Below are positions 1 to 12,769 of a stretch of DNA of 59,589 bases, one piece after another (the stretch's first letter is position 1; the number at the start of each line of letters is the position of its first letter). The notes beneath the pieces are model-generated. The model saw only the letters and a program-made list of their open reading frames with translations. It had not been told where the DNA came from and did not search any database. A program made the translations under genes and the position numbers. This DNA comes from Spartobacteria bacterium (GTDB lineage: Bacteria; Verrucomicrobiota; Verrucomicrobiia; Chthoniobacterales; UBA10450): the NCBI GenBank assembly GCA_003134785.1, contig PLCN01000024.1:1-59589 (forward strand), written 5' to 3'.

Positions 1-1064
1 CTCATCCCCGGGATCATGCCAAGGATATTCTCCAGCGGCCCCATCTTCCGCATCATTTTGAATTGCGCCAGGAAATCGTTGAAGTCGAACGAGGCCGTCT
101 TCAGCTTCCGCGCCAGCCGCGCAGCCTCTTCTTCGTCCACCGCTTCCGCCGCCTTTTCGACCAAGCCGACGATGTCGCCCATCCCGAGAATCCGGCCCGC
201 CAGGCGATCGGGCACGAACGCCTCGAACTGGTCGAGCTTCTCTCCCACGCCCGCGAATTTGATCGGACGTTGCGTGACCTCGCGCATGGAAAGCGCCGCG
301 CCGCCGCGCGCGTCGCCATCGAGCTTGGTTAGAATGATTCCGGTGATTCCGAGCGCTTCATGAAAGTGGGTGGCAACGCTGACCGCTTGCTGTCCCGTGG
401 CCGCGTCTACTACGAGCAGGATTTCCTGCGGCTTCAAAAATTCCTTCAGCCCTTTGATTTCTTCGATCAACGCCGCGTCGATCTCCTGTCGTCCGGCCGT
501 ATCGAAAATCTGGACGTTGCCGTTTTGCTGCGCGGCCCATTCCAAGCTGGCTGCCGCGGAGCGTCGCACATTTTTCTCCTGCGGATCGGGTATGTAAACC
601 GGCACTTCCACTTGCCGGCCGAGCGTGGCGAGCTGCTCGATCGCAGCCGGCCGCTGCAAATCGCAAGCGATCAACAATGGCGCACGGCCTTGTTTTTTCA
701 AATAGCGCGCGAGCTTCGCGGAGGACGTCGTTTTCCCCGCGCCATTGAGGCCGACCATCAAAATGCGCACAGACTTTTCCAGATTGAGCGGCGCCGCATC
801 GCTGCCGAGCAGCGCGGTCAGCTCATCATGAAAAATCTTAACGATCTGCTGACCAGGCGTTACGCTTCGCAGCACTTCTTCGCCGAGCGCCTTCTCTTTG
901 ACTCGCGCAATGAAATTCTTGGCGACTTGAAAATCAACATCCGCTTCGAGCAACGCGAGCCGCACCTGGCGCATCGCGTCATTGATGTTGGTCTCGCTGA
1001 TCGATCCGTGACCGCGAAGATCCTTGAAGATGTCCTGAAGCTTATCGCCCAGCTGCGAAAACAT
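1..1064 (-). CDS. ffh: Signal recognition particle protein Ffh (SRP54), C-terminus beyond window edge
   Basis: GTPase subunit of the signal recognition particle, which binds signal sequences of nascent membrane proteins and targets ribosomes to FtsY at the membrane. The visible 354 residues hold the N domain (start MFSQLGDKLQDIFKDLRG) and the G domain: P-loop GLNGAGKTT near residue 105, DTAGR near 185 and TKLDGDARGG near 250. The M domain begins (FKMMRKMGPLENILGMIPGM) and runs off the edge. DTAGRQ and CDLQRP replace the commoner DTAGRL and CDVYRP; the key GTPase residues are kept. The deacetylase gene upstream ends 27 bases before this start on the same strand, so the two may be co-transcribed. 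Confidence 0.95.
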   Translation of the reverse strand, partial: MFSQLGDKLQDIFKDLRGHGSISETNINDAMRQVRLALLEADVDFQVAKNFIARVKEKALGEEVLRSVTPGQQIVKIFHDELTALLGSDAAPLNLEKSVRILMVGLNGAGKTTSSAKLARYLKKQGRAPLLIACDLQRPAAIEQLATLGRQVEVPVYIPDPQEKNVRRSAAASLEWAAQQNGNVQIFDTAGRQEIDAALIEEIKGLKEFLKPQEILLVVDAATGQQAVSVATHFHEALGITGIILTKLDGDARGGAALSMREVTQRPIKFAGVGEKLDQFEAFVPDRLAGRILGMGDIVGLVEKAAEAVDEEEAARLARKLKTASFDFNDFLAQFKMMRKMGPLENILGMIPGM

Positions 1065-1091
1065 AACGAGATCAGCGCGCCGCTGGGCTGC

Positions 1092-2414
1092 TTATTTTCT
1101 CTTCTTCTTCTTCGGCGTCGGAGCAGACGGGGCCGGCGGCGACGGCGAAGGCGGTGCCGTTGCTGCGGCGGGAGGCGCGGCTGTTCCAGCTTCATCGATG
1201 TTAAACGTCCAATGCGTTTCCACTTTGTTGCCGCCGGACTTCGCGCTCACGATCACCGTGCAAGTTTTGTCGCGCAGCCGCTGGGTGACCTGATAAGCGA
1301 CAGTGGAACTTTTCGGATCGAAGCTCGAATCGACTTTGCCCAGCCCGCTGACCCGCATCTCCGGCACGCTTCCTGGATCGATCGTCCCCAGCGATGCGAT
1401 GTTCGCTTTGATCAGTGGCAACGGATTCTTGATCGTCTCGCCGTCCGCCGGCTGCGTTTGCAAGTTTGACGCCGCCACTTCCGCCACGGCCGGGCCAGTC
1501 GCGGTGGTGGCAATCGCGGCCACGGCATCGCTAAAGGTCTTCGGCTTGTTCGCCTCCATCAAATAACGGCCAACGGAATTCAGCGGCGTGTGCATCGTGA
1601 TCGGCTGGCCATAAACCGTGAAGACCGCTTCATACCCGGCCTTCATCACCACGTCTCGGATGTGGTCGTTGTGAAATCCGTAGGGCACGGCGAAGCAATT
1701 CACTTTTACACCAAGTTTCTGTTCGATCATTTGCTTGGAGCCCACGATCTCTTTCTGGAGCCACTCCTCATACTCCTGCGGGTTCAATTTTTTCTTCGCC
1801 ACTTTGTCGTACGGCTTTCGCAAGTCCGAGTGCGTGGCCGTGTGCCCCTGGATATCGATTCCGGCGTCTCGCATCTCCGCGAGCTGATCCCAGCTCATTG
1901 ATTCACCCCCGCTGAAATGTCCCGGCTTAATGCCTTCGGTGTAAATGAAAAGCGTGACTGGGTAGTTGAATTTTTTCAGGATCGGCCACGCGACTTCGTG
2001 CTGCGATTTCCAGCCGTCGTCGAAGGTGATGATCGCGCTCTTGACCGGAATCGCTTTTTCGCCGCGTCTCCAAGCAAGAAAATCCTGCATCGGGATCACG
2101 CTGATTCCCTTGTTCTTCAGCTCCTGCATTTGCGCTTCGAACGCTTGCGGCGTGATCTCGGTATCGGGCCGCCGGACGTTATTGACGAAACGGTGGTAAC
2201 CAAGAATCACGACCTGCGCGTTCTGATCGACCGCGGGCTTGGTGATAACGGGAGCAGCGGCCGGTGTGGCCGCGGTCGATGAGCTGGAAGGTCCTGGCGT
2301 AACAGAGGAGGACTGATTCTGGGCCGTGTTGTTGTTGGCTGCAGTTGCAGGCTTCTTGCAGGCAGATAAGCCAAGCGCCAAAAGCAGTGGGAAAAATCCG
2401 AATCGAATGAGCAT
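1092..2414 (-). CDS. Polysaccharide deacetylase (NodB/CE4) lipoprotein
   Basis: Predicted envelope-anchored deacetylase acting on N-acetylated polysaccharide or peptidoglycan. The chosen start gives a short signal peptide ending in the lipobox LSAC (MLIRFGFFPLLLALGLSAC); an upstream ATG at 2456 would add 14 residues before it and spoil the signal. A Ser/Thr/Ala/Pro-rich linker follows. The CE4 core has ILGYHRF, the metal-binding motif TFDDG near residue 130 and the HxxxH-type motif GHTATHSDL. The C-terminal third is not typical of CE4; it ends in a Pro/Ala-rich tail and KKKKRK. The substrate cannot be told from sequence. Confidence 0.88.
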   Translation of the reverse strand: MLIRFGFFPLLLALGLSACKKPATAANNNTAQNQSSSVTPGPSSSSTAATPAAAPVITKPAVDQNAQVVILGYHRFVNNVRRPDTEITPQAFEAQMQELKNKGISVIPMQDFLAWRRGEKAIPVKSAIITFDDGWKSQHEVAWPILKKFNYPVTLFIYTEGIKPGHFSGGESMSWDQLAEMRDAGIDIQGHTATHSDLRKPYDKVAKKKLNPQEYEEWLQKEIVGSKQMIEQKLGVKVNCFAVPYGFHNDHIRDVVMKAGYEAVFTVYGQPITMHTPLNSVGRYLMEANKPKTFSDAVAAIATTATGPAVAEVAASNLQTQPADGETIKNPLPLIKANIASLGTIDPGSVPEMRVSGLGKVDSSFDPKSSTVAYQVTQRLRDKTCTVIVSAKSGGNKVETHWTFNIDEAGTAAPPAAATAPPSPSPPAPSAPTPKKKKRK

Positions 2415-2469
2415 AAATGAGGTAAAGGCCTTTAGTTTGACGCTTGGAAAAAACAAGCGGTTTTTGGCG

Positions 2470-2633
2470 CTGTAGCCGCTTCGCTATGCGAAGCGCATTG
2501 AGGCGGGGCAGCTCGGGGCATACCGAAGCAACTACAGGAAATCCGTGCGCGCCGCTGTAGCCGCCGCCCTGTGGGCGGCGCAGTGACGCGTGGCAGCCCA
2601 GACCCAGCGCTTCGCATAGCGAAGCGGCTGCAG
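2470..2633. repeat. REP-like repeat, TGTAGCCGC/GAAGCGGCT family (family C)
   Basis: Two inverted arms, CCGCTTCGCTATGCGAAGCG near the left end and CGCTTCGCATAGCGAAGCGG near the right end, enclose an inner GC-rich hairpin (GCCGCCGCCCTGTGGGCGGC). Related copies lie at 17274, 25190, 26352 and 27422. It fills the divergent gap between the deacetylase and the amidase. Confidence 0.8.
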
Positions 2634-2676
2634 AAAAATCTGTGGCACGATGATCGCTTTCAGCTATGGAGTGCGC

Positions 2677-3369
2677 ATGCGGCGAATATTCCATTACGCT
2701 CTAATTCCAACCGCGTGCGGATTGCTCGCCAGTTGCAGCTCCGTTCCGGAAGCGCGGGTGAAAGATACCTCGCGCTCATTTACTACTGTGATCGTGGACG
2801 CCGGCCACGGCGGGAAAGACAACGGCGCGCTGCGGCGCTACGGCGGTGCGGAAAAAGACGCCAACCTCGATGTAGCGATGCGCCTCGCCCGCAAACTGCG
2901 CGAATCGCAGTTTCGCACGGTGATGACTCGCTCGAGCGACGTTTTCATTCCGCTCGACGAACGCGCCGCCATCTCGAACCGGCAGAAGAATGCAATCTTC
3001 GTCAGCGTGCACTTCAATGATTCGCGCCGTCGCGGAATTCGCGGTTTCGAGACCTATTATCATTCGTCCATCGCGCGCAACCTCGCTTACCGGATTCAAC
3101 AACATCTGGTCACGATCCCAGGTTCCACCAGCCGCGGCGTGAAGACGGCCAACTTTCGTGTCTTGCGAAAAGCGCTTTATCCCGCGGTGCTGGTCGAGTG
3201 CGGATTTCTGAGCAATCGCAAAGAAGGCGCGGGAGCGCGGAGCGCCAGCTACCGCGACGAACTCGCGGACAAGATCGCGGAAGCGATCGTGGACGAACGT
3301 TATGGCAAGGGCACCTATCGTCCTCCACAGACGGCCGATTCCGCCGACACTTCCGGCCACACCGAGTAA
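2677..3369 (+). CDS. N-acetylmuramoyl-L-alanine amidase (Amidase_3) lipoprotein
   Basis: Zinc amidase that cleaves the bond between N-acetylmuramic acid and L-alanine in peptidoglycan, likely tethered to a membrane. The start at 2677 is preferred over 2650: GGAG lies 5 bases upstream and it gives a clean lipoprotein signal ending in LLASC. Zinc and catalytic motifs are visible: VDAGHGG, an acidic residue in AEKDANLD, SVHFND, and the catalytic Glu in LVECGFLSN. The whole protein is about 230 residues, a single catalytic domain with no SPOR or LysM domain. It is divergent from the deacetylase gene, which also acts on envelope polysaccharide. Confidence 0.92.
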   Translation: MRRIFHYALIPTACGLLASCSSVPEARVKDTSRSFTTVIVDAGHGGKDNGALRRYGGAEKDANLDVAMRLARKLRESQFRTVMTRSSDVFIPLDERAAISNRQKNAIFVSVHFNDSRRRGIRGFETYYHSSIARNLAYRIQQHLVTIPGSTSRGVKTANFRVLRKALYPAVLVECGFLSNRKEGAGARSASYRDELADKIAEAIVDERYGKGTYRPPQTADSADTSGHTE

Positions 3370-3417
3370 TTGGGGAGCGGATGTGTAGAGGCGGTCACGC
3401 GCGCAGTGCGCGATCAC

Positions 3418-4644
3418 CTAGAACTCGATCCCACGCGCTTCGCGGCCCGCGGCGGCCAGCGCGATCAGGGCGATAAAAACAGCGAGCGTCACCAACGCAA
3501 GGGATGTGGCGTAGCCCGCTCCGCCGGTCGCAGTCGGAAAACTTTCCGCGAGCTTCGCTTCGAGCACCGCAATCGGCGCCGCAAATAAATTACCGAGCTG
3601 ATAAACGAAACCCGGAAATGTGCCTCTCAATTCCGGGGGCGACAATTCATTCAGATGCACGGGAACCACGCCCCACGCGCCTTGCACCATGAACTGCATG
3701 CCGAAGCCGCCGGCGATCAGCATTCCCAGGGAGGGCGAAAAGATCCACGCGGGAATCAACAGAATGCCGAGCGCCGCGCCCGCGATAATCGAACGACGAC
3801 GCCCCCAGGTTTGCGAGAGCGCCCCGAAAAGTGTGCCGCCACAAATTGCTCCGAGGCTGTAAATGATGCTCACATTCCTGACCTGCGAAACATCAAGGCC
3901 GCACTGCTTTTGCAAAAAGGTCGGATAGAGATCCTGCGTGCCGTGCGACATGCAATTGAACGCGGTCATGAGCAGAATCGCGTAGAGAAAAAGTCGCCAG
4001 TGTTGCCGGAACATCCGGGCCAGAGGAACTTTGGCCGCGCGCACTTTTTGGCGCTCCCAGGCCGGCGATTCCGGGACTCGCGCGCGAACAAAAATGACGA
4101 GCAAAGCGGGCATCGCTCCCGCGACGAAGAGTCCCCGCCAGCCGAAATGCGGAAAGACGAGCCAGTAAACCAACGCCGCCAGGAGAAAACCAAAAGCGTA
4201 GCCTTGCTGGAGAATGCCGGAGAAAAGACCGCGCGCTTTGGCCGGCAACGTTTCCATCAAGAGCGAAGCGCCGAGCCCCCACTCGCCTCCCATGCCGATT
4301 CCAAAAAGCACGCGCAGGATCAAGAAGATGGTGAAATTCGGCGAGAACGCGGTCAGGAGTTCGATCACGGAATAAAAGATGATGTCGATCATCAATGGGA
4401 TGCGGCGCCCGAATCGGTCGCCCAAAAATCCGAAAAGCAACGCGCCGAGGGGGCGGAACATCAGCGTAAGCATGCTGGCGAAGGCAACTTCGGGAACCGT
4501 CTTGCCGAACTCCTGTGCGACGCCTGAGAAAACGAACGTGAGCAGGAAGAAATCGAGCGCGTCGAGCGCCCAGCCGAGAAAGCAGGCGACGAAGGTATTC
4601 CGCTCATCTCGAGTCAGCGCCTTGAAAAGCCGGATCGCTTCCAT
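3418..4644 (-). CDS. MFS transporter, sialate/lactate:proton symporter-like
   Basis: Twelve-helix major facilitator of 408 residues. The loop between helices 2 and 3 carries the MFS signature (GFLGDRFGRRIPL), and the first helix begins GWALDALDFFLLTFVF, as in organic-acid and sugar-acid proton symporters such as the NanT/Jen1 group. The region GIGMGGEWGLGASLL is the usual helix 4/5 motif of this group. Substrate is not determinable; a carboxylate is my guess from family resemblance. It converges with the amidase gene, and a GC-rich inverted repeat without a T-run lies between the two stops. Confidence 0.82.
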   Translation of the reverse strand: MEAIRLFKALTRDERNTFVACFLGWALDALDFFLLTFVFSGVAQEFGKTVPEVAFASMLTLMFRPLGALLFGFLGDRFGRRIPLMIDIIFYSVIELLTAFSPNFTIFLILRVLFGIGMGGEWGLGASLLMETLPAKARGLFSGILQQGYAFGFLLAALVYWLVFPHFGWRGLFVAGAMPALLVIFVRARVPESPAWERQKVRAAKVPLARMFRQHWRLFLYAILLMTAFNCMSHGTQDLYPTFLQKQCGLDVSQVRNVSIIYSLGAICGGTLFGALSQTWGRRRSIIAGAALGILLIPAWIFSPSLGMLIAGGFGMQFMVQGAWGVVPVHLNELSPPELRGTFPGFVYQLGNLFAAPIAVLEAKLAESFPTATGGAGYATSLALVTLAVFIALIALAAAGREARGIEF

Positions 4645-4695
4645 CGCGGGAATCTAACTTTTCGCGCGGGAAAGGGGGAAGCTTCGATTCTTTCC

Positions 4696-4763
4696 TGTAG
4701 CGGCGGTCTATGACCGCCGAACGCGGCAGATGAAATCGTCGGCGGTCATAGACCGCCGCTACA
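4696..4763. repeat. REP-like inverted pair, GCGGTCTATGACCGCC family (family B)
   Basis: Left arm TGTAGCGGCGGTCTATGACC and right arm GGTCATAGACCGCCGCTACA face each other across about 25 bases. Each arm is itself a hairpin. Copies or fragments recur at 14626, 22956 and 56179. Confidence 0.85.
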
Positions 4764-4821
4764 AAAGCCTTTGAGCACGCGGTGGCGGACAAATGTCGTC
4801 GCGTTACTTTACCTTGTTGCC

Positions 4822-5208
4822 ATGCGTTATCTTGTCAAGGCCCGCCTCAAATCCGGCCAGGAGGAATCTCTCCTCCGCGCGATCGATCGACAGACTCTCG
4901 GCAAAGGTTCCATCGCGGGCGACGAATATCAGCACGACATGAAAGAGGCGCGGATCGATTGCTCCGGGACGGCAACCTGGGTCGAGACATGTTTCTGCGA
5001 CCCTCCTCTGGAGGAAGAGCGTCCCTACTGGGAAAAATATTTCGAACTTCTGGTGGTGAAAGACGCGCACTCCCGCCGCAATTGCCGGCATGAAAATGGC
5101 ACGGAGCCGTGGGCCTGCTGCGACTGCGATTGCACCGCGAAGCTCGAGGAAAAGTTACAAGGTCAGGGCGAACCGTTCCTGGCGCGGCTGCGCTCATCTG
5201 CGTCGTAA
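4822..5208 (+). CDS. Conserved hypothetical Cys-rich protein
   Basis: I do not recognise the function. The start at 4822 (MRYLVKARLKSGQEESLL) looks like the first strand and helix of a small ferredoxin-like fold; an ATG at 4771 in the same frame lies next to repeat sequence and would add an unlikely leader. The 128-residue product has conserved-looking Trp/Tyr/Glu clusters (ERPYWEKYFELLVVKDAHS) and a dense cysteine patch (CCDCDCT) near the end, which could bind metal. No clear ribosome-binding site is seen. No operon partner: metH starts 149 bases downstream after a repeat. Confidence 0.6.
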   Translation: MRYLVKARLKSGQEESLLRAIDRQTLGKGSIAGDEYQHDMKEARIDCSGTATWVETCFCDPPLEEERPYWEKYFELLVVKDAHSRRNCRHENGTEPWACCDCDCTAKLEEKLQGQGEPFLARLRSSAS

Positions 5209-5280
5209 TCGTGCTCGTGCTCCTGCTCGTGATCGATCCGTAAACTGGAAGAGGAAGAATCGATTACGAGCACGAGCAAT
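5204..5280. repeat. REP-like inverted repeat, CTCGTGCTC family (family E)
   Basis: Arms GTAATCGTGCTCGTG (from 5205) and CGATTACGAGCACGAG (from 5261) are inverted around a purine-rich centre. Related CTCGTGCTC/GAGCAGGAGC sequences occur at 23505 and 49617. It overlaps the last codons of the upstream gene. Confidence 0.7.
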
Positions 5281-5291
5281 AAGACACATCT

Positions 5292-5307
5292 ACGCATCAT
5301 GATGCGT
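5292..5307. promoter_or_regulatory. 16-bp perfect palindrome upstream of metH
   Basis: ACGCATCATGATGCGT is a perfect palindrome 50 bases before the metH start. A site of this length is typical for a dimeric repressor or activator. No regulator gene is adjacent and no cobalamin riboswitch core is visible in the leader, so control by a protein is an inference. Confidence 0.35.
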
Positions 5308-5357
5308 CAATTTGTTTCTTGCCGTGCACGGGAACTGCAGTTTAGTTCTCCTTCAAC

Positions 5358-9880
<4,523 letters not shown>

Positions 9881-9887
<7 letters not shown>

Positions 9888-10810
9888 CCGTGCTCAGCAT
9901 CGTCTCGCTTGGCGTCGAGACGCGGATCCTTGATGTGCGCGCCGAAGAGCAACAGAGCGCCGGCTTGATCCGCCGTGACGGGATCGACTGCTATTTCAGC
10001 GTCTGGCTTTGGCCAAACGACATTCCAGGCGAGGCCGCATTTTTCGAGGGTCCAGATAACGTAACGCGTCAGGTCGAACTCCCACCATCTCAAACCATGC
10101 GCGGCGCAACGCGGCTTCGCGTGATGATTGTTATGGTAACCCTCGCCAAAGGCGCCGAGCCCGATCCAGAAATTATTTTTACTGTGATCGGTTGTCTCAA
10201 AGCTCCGGTAGCCGAGCGAAGGCATGTGGCAGATGGAGTTCACGGCCCAGGTAAAATTGTAAACCACGAGCATCGGCACGTAGAGGCACCAGAGCAGACC
10301 AACCCCACCGAGGGTAAAATACAAAAGCGCCGCTACGCCAAGATGCGGCAAAACATAAAAATAAGGACGTTCCCACAAGCGGCAGTACCAGATCTTGCGC
10401 ACATCCGCGGCATACCGCATCGAGCGATCGCGAAATCCCGGCGGCTTGCGCACCAGCCACATCATGTGCGCGTAAGGAAATCCGTGGACCGGGCTGTGAA
10501 TGTCTTCGTCGGTATCCGATTTCAAGTGATGGTAGCGATGGTCCCCGACCCACGTCACCGGATCGCCGGAGAGCGCGACGGCCGAACCTGTGGCAAAGAA
10601 AAATTTCAGCCAGCCCGGCATTTCAAATCCGCGATGCGTCAAATAGCGGTGCAGATAAAGAGTCGTGCTAATGCCCGCCCAAAAATAAACGACGAGCATG
10701 ATCGGGAGGTAGCTCCACTGGAAGCGGGTCCAGAGCGCGATCAGCCCGAGAACTTGCAGGCCGACCAGAACAAGGAAGAGAAAAACATTGAGTTTATCGT
10801 GTTTAAACAT
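9881..10810 (-). CDS. Membrane fatty acid (acyl-CoA) desaturase
   Basis: Di-iron desaturase that introduces a double bond, most often at delta-9, into fatty acyl chains at the cytoplasmic membrane. The three histidine boxes are present: HRYLTH, HRYHH and HNNHH, with hydrophobic spans between them. The start at 10810 ([17 protein letters not shown]) is preferred to one at 10888, which adds a basic, low-complexity leader. The downstream end overlaps the metH stop by 7 bases in convergent orientation. Confidence 0.9.
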
Positions 10811-10974
10811 GAGGCGAGGTGAAGCGCGCGCGCGTTGCGCAGAAGAAAATCGACTTCTTAGAGTCCCGCCGAATGAGCCTCGAGGCAAGGGTTATTTGAA
10901 GCGAGGGTCGCGGAGCTGGCGGCCAAAGATGCGAAATTGACAATACGCCTCTGTTTTAGGTAAGAGAGAATCTT

Positions 10975-11223
10975 ATAAAATACAAAGCGTGCCTTCTTGC
11001 AGTCGCATTGGTTATAGCTTCCTCGGTCGTTCACGCCGACTTAATTACTTGTTGGTATAACGAAAAGGGGGAATACACCGGCTCGGACACCGCTGAACCT
11101 GGAACGAAAACCGGCGGCCCGGTGCGCAAGTCGGAGTCGGGTGATTATACCTGGGCGTGGACACATGAGGCCAAGGATGGCACGAGCTGTTCGCCTAAAT
11201 TGCCTTCGGGTCCCAAGAATTGA
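10975..11223 (+). CDS. Small secreted protein, apparent ATA initiation codon
   Basis: No known family recognised. Reading from an ATA at 10975 gives a textbook signal peptide (KYKACLLAVALVIASSVVHA, likely cut before DLITCWYN), with the purine-rich AAGAGAG six bases upstream. The first accepted start codon, TTG at 11008, would lose most of that signal. The frame is open back to a TAG at 10957, with no ATG, GTG or TTG giving a full signal. The mature part of about 60 residues is Gly/Thr/Ser-rich with two cysteines and WAW. Either ATA is used, the start was lost by mutation, or a base is wrong. Confidence 0.5.
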   Translation: MKYKACLLAVALVIASSVVHADLITCWYNEKGEYTGSDTAEPGTKTGGPVRKSESGDYTWAWTHEAKDGTSCSPKLPSGPKN

Positions 11224-11259
11224 CCAAGGCGGTTCGGGGCCCGGCATGAAGCTCGCCGG

Positions 11260-11646
11260 TCACTGAAAGAAGCCGGCGACCGCCTTCTTGGCCGCGACTA
11301 CCTTGGGATCGTGCGCGGTGCGGTTTTGGAGCTGCGCCATTCAATATGAAGGCGCTGCTCGTCCGCGGCCTGGGCCAACCGGGGATTGCGGGCAAGCCAC
11401 GTCCAATTCAGATAGCGGCAGCGCTTTCTTGGGCGGGACGTTGGCGGTGGATACTGGCGTCGAGTCCGGCGCGTCCGGGACGAGTTTCGGCCGTTCCACC
11501 GGAATGTTTAATTGCGGACGTGCGCGATCGAGGCTTGGGCTCGGAGCCGGCGTTTCAGTTTTCGCCGGCAGGGGCGGCTCCTGCCCACGCAGCGAACTCA
11601 ATGGAACAGCCAAAACGATAGAAATGATCGCATTCAAACGACGCAT
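11260..11646 (-). pseudogene. Decayed inverted duplicate of the secreted-protein gene at 11996
   Basis: The first 85 codons encode a signal peptide and QEPPLPAKTETPAPSPS, then RPQLNIP and LSELD, clearly related to the protein encoded at 11996-12559. After LSELD the homology continues only by changing frame: LAQAADEQRLHIEWR in one frame, then LQNRTAHDPKVVAAKKAV in another, ending at a stop. At least two single-base indels are needed. The tRNA-Pro gene lies between the two copies. Confidence 0.8.
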
Positions 11647-11674
11647 CGTTCCCCGGAAGTTTCAGAGAGGGAAA

Positions 11675-11748
11675 TCGGGGTGACAGGATTCGAACCTGCG
11701 ACCTCCTGGTCCCAAACCAGGCGCTCTACCAAGCTAAGCTACACCCCG
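11675..11748 (-). tRNA. tRNA-Pro (anticodon TGG)
   Basis: Full cloverleaf on the minus strand: acceptor CGGGGTG/CACCCCG, anticodon arm CTGGTTTGGGACCAG and T-loop GGTTCGAATCC. Discriminator A. CCA is not encoded. It lies between the inverted gene copies at 11260 and 11996. Confidence 0.97.
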
Positions 11749-11891
11749 TTGCTGCGCGTGACTTAACATGCTACCGGCCAAGGCGCATCCGGAATCTTGG
11801 CGCGAGACTGAAACTGTTTTCCGCATGGCGAATCATCGATAGTCAGTATCTTTGGTGGCCATGTTCGAGGAGCAAGATGATCGGCGCGTGC

Positions 11892-11955
11892 GCCGGGCTG
11901 AGGGCAGCCCGGCTCCATGGCGCGTCTTTGGGAGATGGCCTGTCTTCAGGCCGTT
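11892..11955. repeat. Two short perfect hairpins (GGGCTGAGGGCAGCCC; GGCCTGTCTTCAGGCC)
   Basis: Tandem hairpins separated by about 25 bases. The words CTGAGGGCAG and GGCCGTCTCC recur in the composite repeat at 27422, so this is probably another REP family (family K). It sits between tRNA-Pro and the secreted-protein start. Confidence 0.55.
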
Positions 11956-11995
11956 CCCTGGCGCATTTGACTCGTTAGGCGCGGACCACCGTCGA

Positions 11996-12559
11996 ATGAA
12001 TCGGATGAAATTTCTTTTGGCCATCATCGCAATCGCTTTGTCTGGCGGTTTGCTTTGCGCGCAAGAGCCGCCGTTGCCGGCGAAAACTGAAACGCCGATC
12101 CCAAGTCCAGGCCCGGCGGGCACGCGTCCGCAGTTGAACATTCCGGATATCCCCATTGAACCGCCCACGCTCGTCCCCTCTAGCAGTGCGACTCCTCCGG
12201 CTAAGGCAAAAGCGGCGGCGGCATTATCCGAACTCGACGCGGTCTTTCAGCGTTCTCCCTTGGCCGCGGCGGCGGAAGAGCAGCGGCTGCATCTCGAATG
12301 GCGTCAATTGCAAAATCGCACCGCGCACGATCCCGAAGTGGTGGCAGCGAAGGAAGCGGTGGGAAAAGCGAGAACGGACGTGGAAAAGCGAAAATTGCTC
12401 CGCGCCTATTACACTATTTATTACGCGCACATGGAGGCGCTGGCCGACACCCCAGAAGTAAAAAATTACCTCAATAGCCAGAAGGCCGCGGCCCTGAATG
12501 GCCTCGCGCAACCCAAGGTGCGCCCCACTCCCACTCCGCGACCGACCCCTGCTCCCTGA
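11996..12559 (+). CDS. Secreted proline-rich protein of unknown function
   Basis: Not a recognised family. The start at 11996 (MNRMKFLLAIIAIAL) or the second ATG at 12005 both give a signal peptide ending near LLCAQ. The mature protein opens with a Pro-rich stretch (EPPLPAKTETPIPSP, RPQLNIPD), followed by an alpha-helical, charged part (EEQRLHLEWRQLQNRT, VEKRKLLRAYYTIYYAHME) and a PTPTPRPTPAP tail. Length is about 188 residues. A degenerated inverted copy lies at 11260-11646. Its role in the envelope is unknown. Confidence 0.7.
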   Translation: MNRMKFLLAIIAIALSGGLLCAQEPPLPAKTETPIPSPGPAGTRPQLNIPDIPIEPPTLVPSSSATPPAKAKAAAALSELDAVFQRSPLAAAAEEQRLHLEWRQLQNRTAHDPEVVAAKEAVGKARTDVEKRKLLRAYYTIYYAHMEALADTPEVKNYLNSQKAAALNGLAQPKVRPTPTPRPTPAP

Positions 12560-12649
12560 TCCAATCGACGCGGCCTAACGACTCCTCACCCGCGAACCAA
12601 TCCTTGCCGAGCGTGGGATTTCCGCTAGCATTTTTTCCGACGCCACCAT

Positions 12650-12724
12650 GGCGCGTTCGTCTATCGGTTAGGACGGTGCCCTCTCAAGGCACAAAGACGG
12701 GTTCGATTCCCGTACGCGCTGCCA
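12650..12724 (+). tRNA. tRNA-Glu (anticodon CTC)
   Basis: Acceptor GGCGCGT/ACGCGCT, anticodon arm GTGCCCTCTCAAGGCAC, T-arm ACGGGTTCGATTCCCGT. Discriminator G and an encoded CCA end at 12724. Confidence 0.97.
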
Positions 12725-12769
12725 CTCCGGCTTTGGCGGACAACCATTGCGTCACCGCACAGCGCTCAT

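Noticed and set aside
360-1469. Long plus-strand frame across ffh and the deacetylase
   Set aside because: It spans two real minus-strand genes and their junction and has the Arg/His-rich composition of an antisense frame.
5209-5357. Cobalamin or SAM/SAH riboswitch before metH
   Set aside because: The leader is only about 70 bases after the repeat and lacks the B12-box and the multi-stem layout; only a palindrome is seen.
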